In this document: in pieces, positions 61,321 through 64,000 of the stretch
How positions within the stretch are numbered: position 1 is the first letter of the stretch
Layout: every line of letters starts with the position of its first letter
Assembly: GCF_001685355.1 (NCBI RefSeq)
Contig: NZ_CP016438.1
Coordinates: 6,262,001-6,326,000 of the forward strand
From: Streptomyces lincolnensis
GTDB taxonomy: Bacteria; Actinomycetota; Actinomycetes; Streptomycetales; Streptomycetaceae
Direction: 5' to 3'
Length of the DNA stretch: 64,000 bases
The notes under the pieces: generated by a model
The model's database searches: none
What the model saw: the letters and a program-made list of their open reading frames with translations, nothing else
Told to the model about the DNA's origin: nothing
Program-made: the position numbers and the translations under genes

Positions 61321-61336
61321 GTTAACCGTCGTTAAC
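61321..61336. promoter_or_regulatory. GTTAACCGTCGTTAAC box upstream of the enoyl-CoA hydratase
   Basis: Two GTTAAC palindromes exactly ten bases apart, 22 bases before the start codon. It is rare AT-containing sequence for this genome and may be an operator. Confidence 0.45.
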
Positions 61337-61357
61337 AGGGTGACCCGGGAGGGTGTC

Positions 61358-62161
61358 ATGAGCGAGGAGCGGTTCGGGGAGTTCGTGCTGGTGCGGCGGC
61401 ACGGGGACGGGCGGCACGTCGCGGAGCTGGCCCTCGACCGGCCCAAGGCCATGAACGCCGTCTCCACGGAGATGGCCCGCTCCGTCGCCGCCGCCTGCAC
61501 CGCGCTCGGCGACGACAAGGACGTCCGCGTGGTCGTGGTGACCTCGACGCACGAGCGGGCCTTCTGTGTCGGGGCTGACCTGAAGGAGCGCAACTCCTTC
61601 AGCGACGCCGATCTGGTACGGCAGCGGCCGGTGGCCCGGGGTGCCTACACCGGGGTGCTGGAGCTGCCGGTGCCGACGATCGCGGCCGTGCACGGGTTCG
61701 CCCTGGGCGGCGGCTTCGAGCTGGCCCTCGCCTGCGATCTGATCGTGGCGGACGGGACGGCCGTGGTGGGGCTGCCCGAGGTGTCCGTCGGGGTGATCCC
61801 GGGCGGCGGCGGTACCCAGCTGCTGCCCCGCCGGGTCGGCGCCGCCCGCGCGGCCGAGCTGATCTTCACGGCGCGGCGCGTGGAGGCCCCCGAGGCGCGG
61901 GAGCTGGGGCTCGTGGACCTGCTCGTGGCCGAGGGCCGGGACCGCGAGGAGGCGTTGACGCTGGCCGGCCGTATCGCCGCCAACTCGCCCGTCGGCCTCC
62001 GCGCCGCCAAGCGGGCCCTGCGTCTCGGTCACGGTCTGGACCTCCGCGCCGGCCTGGAGGTCGAGGACGCGGCCTGGCGCTCGGTGGCGTTCTCGGGGGA
62101 CCGCGCGGAGGGGGTGGCCGCGTTCAACGAGAAGCGGAAGCCGGAGTGGCCGGGGGAGTGA
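61358..62161 (+). CDS. Enoyl-CoA hydratase/isomerase family protein
   Basis: A 267-aa crotonase-fold protein starting at ATG 61358 with GGGAGGG upstream. ERAFCVGADLKER near residue 67 and VHGFALGGGFELALACD near 108 form the oxyanion hole; PEVSVGVIPGGGGTQLLPR carries the second conserved acid region. It probably hydrates enoyl-CoA in fatty acid or amino acid breakdown. Its exact substrate is unknown. Nothing nearby besides the carboxylase block suggests a pathway; propionyl-CoA metabolism is possible. Confidence 0.9.
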   Translation: MSEERFGEFVLVRRHGDGRHVAELALDRPKAMNAVSTEMARSVAAACTALGDDKDVRVVVVTSTHERAFCVGADLKERNSFSDADLVRQRPVARGAYTGVLELPVPTIAAVHGFALGGGFELALACDLIVADGTAVVGLPEVSVGVIPGGGGTQLLPRRVGAARAAELIFTARRVEAPEARELGLVDLLVAEGRDREEALTLAGRIAANSPVGLRAAKRALRLGHGLDLRAGLEVEDAAWRSVAFSGDRAEGVAAFNEKRKPEWPGE

Positions 62162-62199
62162 GCCCGGGGCGGTGGCTCGGGGGTGGTGGCGTTCTCTCG

Positions 62200-62240
62200 C
62201 CCGCACGCCCCTCTCACCCGCACGCCCCTCTCACCCGCAC
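62200..62240. repeat. 17-bp tandem repeat
   Basis: CCCGCACGCCCCTCTCA at 62200-62216 and 62217-62233, then a partial third copy (CCCGCAC). It lies between the hydratase gene and the GGDEF gene. Confidence 0.75.
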
Positions 62241-62288
62241 GACCCCGCCAATATCCCCTTTGTCATGGAACCTCCCTAACCTGGAGTG

Positions 62289-63446
62289 ATGGGTGAGGAC
62301 AGGCGCCTGGCGGCCGTGGTCGCGCTGGCTCAGGGCATGGCGGCGGCCCACAGCTCACGGGAGACGTGGCGCGCCGCCGCGGCCGGGGCGTGCCGTGCCC
62401 TCGGGGGCAGTTTCGCCGCGCTGTCGGTGTGGGAACGGGAGCTGGGCCGGCTCAGGGTCCTGGTGAACATCGGGGAGCGGGCCGCGGACGAGGAGGAGTT
62501 CCCGGAGGCCGAGGCGTATCCCGTGCACCAGTTCGCGGAGATCACCGAGTTCCTGCACGAGCGGTGGGCGGGCGGCGGCGAGCCCAACGCCTGGGTGGAG
62601 ACCGCCGAGGGCCCGGCGGCCGGGCGCAGGCCCGGTTACGTCCATCAGAGGGTCGCCGCTCTGCGCAGGCGCGGGCGCGGCTGCTGTGTCGTCGCCCCGA
62701 TCGTGCTGCACGGGCGGGCCTGGGGTGAGCTGTATGTGGCCCGGCCGGTCGGCGCTCCCGTCTTCGACCGTGGCGACGCCGACTTCGCCACCGTGCTGGC
62801 CTCCGTCGTCGCCGCCGGTATCGCGCAGGTCGAGCGGCTGGAGGAGGTGCGGCGGCTGGCGTTCACCGACGCGCTGACCGGTCTCGCCAATCGCCGTGCC
62901 GTGGACATACGGCTGGACGAGGCCGTGGAGCGGCATCGCCGGGAGGGAGTGGTGGTCAGCCTCGTCGTCTGTGACCTCAACGGGCTCAAGCGGGTCAACG
63001 ACACCCGAGGGCACGCCGTCGGCGACCGGCTCCTCGAACGCTTCGGGTCCGTGCTGTCGCTGTGCGGGGCGATGGTGCCGGGCGCGCTCGCGGCCCGCCT
63101 CGGCGGGGACGAGTTCTGCCTGCTCGCGGTCGGGGCACCCGCCGACGAGGTCGTGAAGGCGGCCGACGAACTGTGCCGCCGGGCGGACGAGCTGGAGCTG
63201 GGGGAGGGGGTCGCCTGCGGGGTCGCCTCCACCGAGGACCCCATCGGGCCCGTCCGCTCGGCCCGCCGGCTCTTCCGGCTCGCCGACGCCGCCCAGTACC
63301 GCGCCAAGGCCGAGCGTGCCACCCGCCCGGTCGTCGCCGGCCGCGAGGGCCCCGACGATCCCGTCGTACGCCTGGCCGACGAGCCGTCCGCCGAAGCGGC
63401 GGCCGAGCCGGCCGGCGAGCGGCGGCGGTTCCGGGGGCGGTCGTAG
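62289..63446 (+). CDS. GAF-GGDEF diguanylate cyclase
   Basis: A 385-aa cytoplasmic protein with a GAF-like domain at about 20-180 and a GGDEF domain at about 185-345, separated by a short helix (VERLEEVRRLAFTDALTGLANRRA). The active site reads LGGDEFCLL (GGDEF at 272-276), so cyclic di-GMP synthesis is likely. There is no RxxD inhibitory site in the expected place. A C-terminal polar tail follows. It starts at ATG 62289 (a GTG one codon earlier overlaps the GGAG). In Streptomyces c-di-GMP keeps BldD active and delays development. Confidence 0.9.
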   Translation: MGEDRRLAAVVALAQGMAAAHSSRETWRAAAAGACRALGGSFAALSVWERELGRLRVLVNIGERAADEEEFPEAEAYPVHQFAEITEFLHERWAGGGEPNAWVETAEGPAAGRRPGYVHQRVAALRRRGRGCCVVAPIVLHGRAWGELYVARPVGAPVFDRGDADFATVLASVVAAGIAQVERLEEVRRLAFTDALTGLANRRAVDIRLDEAVERHRREGVVVSLVVCDLNGLKRVNDTRGHAVGDRLLERFGSVLSLCGAMVPGALAARLGGDEFCLLAVGAPADEVVKAADELCRRADELELGEGVACGVASTEDPIGPVRSARRLFRLADAAQYRAKAERATRPVVAGREGPDDPVVRLADEPSAEAAAEPAGERRRFRGRS

Positions 63447-63507
63447 GGGAGGCGCCCGGTGCCGGAGGTGGGTCCGCGGAGGTAAGGGGCGAACCCGGGC
63501 CCCACTG

Positions 63508-63536
63508 GTGACATCTTGGAATTCACTGCGTAGGCT
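63508..63536 (+). promoter_or_regulatory. Predicted hutH promoter
   Basis: GTGACA (63508-63513), 17-base spacer, TAGGCT (63531-63536). The predicted start coincides with the ATG at 63544, so the mRNA may be leaderless; ATG 63550 is the alternative start. Confidence 0.5.
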
Positions 63537-63543
63537 CCTGAAT

Positions 63544-64000
63544 ATGGATATGCACACTGTGGTGGTGGGGACGTCCGGGGCGACCGCGGCCGACGTGCTC
63601 GCCGTGGCGCGCGGCGGAGCACGGATCGAGCTGTCCGGGGAGGCGGTCGCGGCGCTGACCGCGGCCCGCGCGATCGTGGACCAGCTGGCGGCCAAGCCCG
63701 ACCCGGTCTACGGCGTGAGCACCGGCTTCGGCGCCCTGGCGACCCGGCACATCAGCCAGGAGCTGCGGGCCCAGTTGCAGCGCAACATCGTCCGCTCGCA
63801 CGCCGCCGGCATGGGGCCGCGGGTCGAGCGCGAGGTCGTGCGCGCGCTGATGTTCCTGCGGCTGAAAACCGTCTGCTCCGGACACACCGGTGTCCGCCCC
63901 GAGGTCGCGCAGACCATGGCCGACGTCCTCAACGCCGGGATCACTCCGGTCGTTCACGAGTACGGCTCACTCGGCTGCTCCGGCGACCTTGCCCCGCTCT
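63544..64000 (+). CDS. hutH: Histidine ammonia-lyase (3' end outside window)
   Basis: The frame is open to the window end, giving 152 codons of an approximately 510-residue enzyme. VYGVSTGFGALATRHIS near residue 57 and RNIVRSHAAGMG are the family's N-terminal signatures. The window stops just after GSLGCSGDLAPL, where Cys-Ser-Gly forms the MIO cofactor (Ala-Ser-Gly in most relatives; Cys is, as I recall, usual in Streptomyces). It deaminates histidine to urocanate, first step of histidine use. It stands alone with its own promoter. Confidence 0.94.
   Translation, partial: MDMHTVVVGTSGATAADVLAVARGGARIELSGEAVAALTAARAIVDQLAAKPDPVYGVSTGFGALATRHISQELRAQLQRNIVRSHAAGMGPRVEREVVRALMFLRLKTVCSGHTGVRPEVAQTMADVLNAGITPVVHEYGSLGCSGDLAPL

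Noticed and set aside
63899..64000. Cys in the HutH MIO motif (GCSGD) as an anomaly
   Set aside because: Streptomyces HutH proteins are known to carry Cys-Ser-Gly here, as I recall, so it is not unusual.

Overview
The window is high-GC actinobacterial DNA, almost certainly from a Streptomyces. The evidence is heavy codon bias, many GTG starts, ATGA/TGATG translational couplings, TTGAC-N17-TAGGNT-like promoters, and a gene order I recognise from memory as syntenic with roughly SCO4873 to SCO4932 of S. coelicolor. Landmarks are the AfsQ1/AfsQ2/SigQ system, a deo/nucleoside salvage set, AccA2-PccE-PccB with BirA, the class III adenylate cyclase Cya, and HutH. No rRNA, tRNA, CRISPR array, insertion sequence or prophage is visible.

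Bases 1-15962 are a cell-surface polysaccharide locus built around a nonulosonic acid (sialic acid or Kdn type). It encodes a synthase (NeuB-like) and a CMP-transferase fused to a HAD domain (NeuA-like). It also has a GT29-type sialyltransferase-like protein, a polysialyltransferase-family protein and two further proteins carrying sialyltransferase-like motifs. Others are a GT8/pyruvyltransferase fusion, two GT2 enzymes, a GtrA flippase-like protein, a mutase-like FAD enzyme, a GT-C membrane protein and an FkbM methyltransferase. In S. coelicolor the corresponding region has, as I recall, been tied to a Kdn-containing teichulosonic acid of the wall.

Bases 16007-33549 hold a small methyltransferase, an M20 amidohydrolase, and a nucleoside uptake and salvage operon: BmpA-type lipoprotein, ABC ATPase, two permeases, cytidine deaminase and thymidine phosphorylase. 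A set of unrelated accessory genes follows (Uma2, AEC transporter, STAS, ECF sigma, MFS/LysR, hydrolase), then adenosine deaminase. Bases 33550-40480 carry small secreted and membrane proteins, the afsQ2-afsQ1/sigQ signalling locus and a uridine kinase-like protein. Bases 40488-49118 return to nucleoside catabolism: deoC with two aldehyde dehydrogenases, a phospho-sugar mutase and a purine nucleoside phosphorylase. Bases 49219-64000 hold a quinone reductase, a DeoR regulator, the biotin-dependent acyl-CoA carboxylase block with Maf, MmpB and BirA, then Cya, an enoyl-CoA hydratase, a GGDEF protein and the start of hutH.

A 12-bp palindrome, CTACGCGCGTAG or a close variant, sits in front of bmpA, the ABC ATPase, add, deoC and the purine nucleoside phosphorylase. 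It ties these scattered genes into one inferred regulon running from uptake, through deamination and phosphorolysis, to aldol cleavage and aldehyde oxidation. Other points worth a second look are an ABC ATPase whose only plausible start is ATC, a promoter -35 in the loop of the preceding terminator, a G-run tract after sigQ, a catalytically incomplete aldehyde dehydrogenase beside a complete one, and a dispersed short repeat family.
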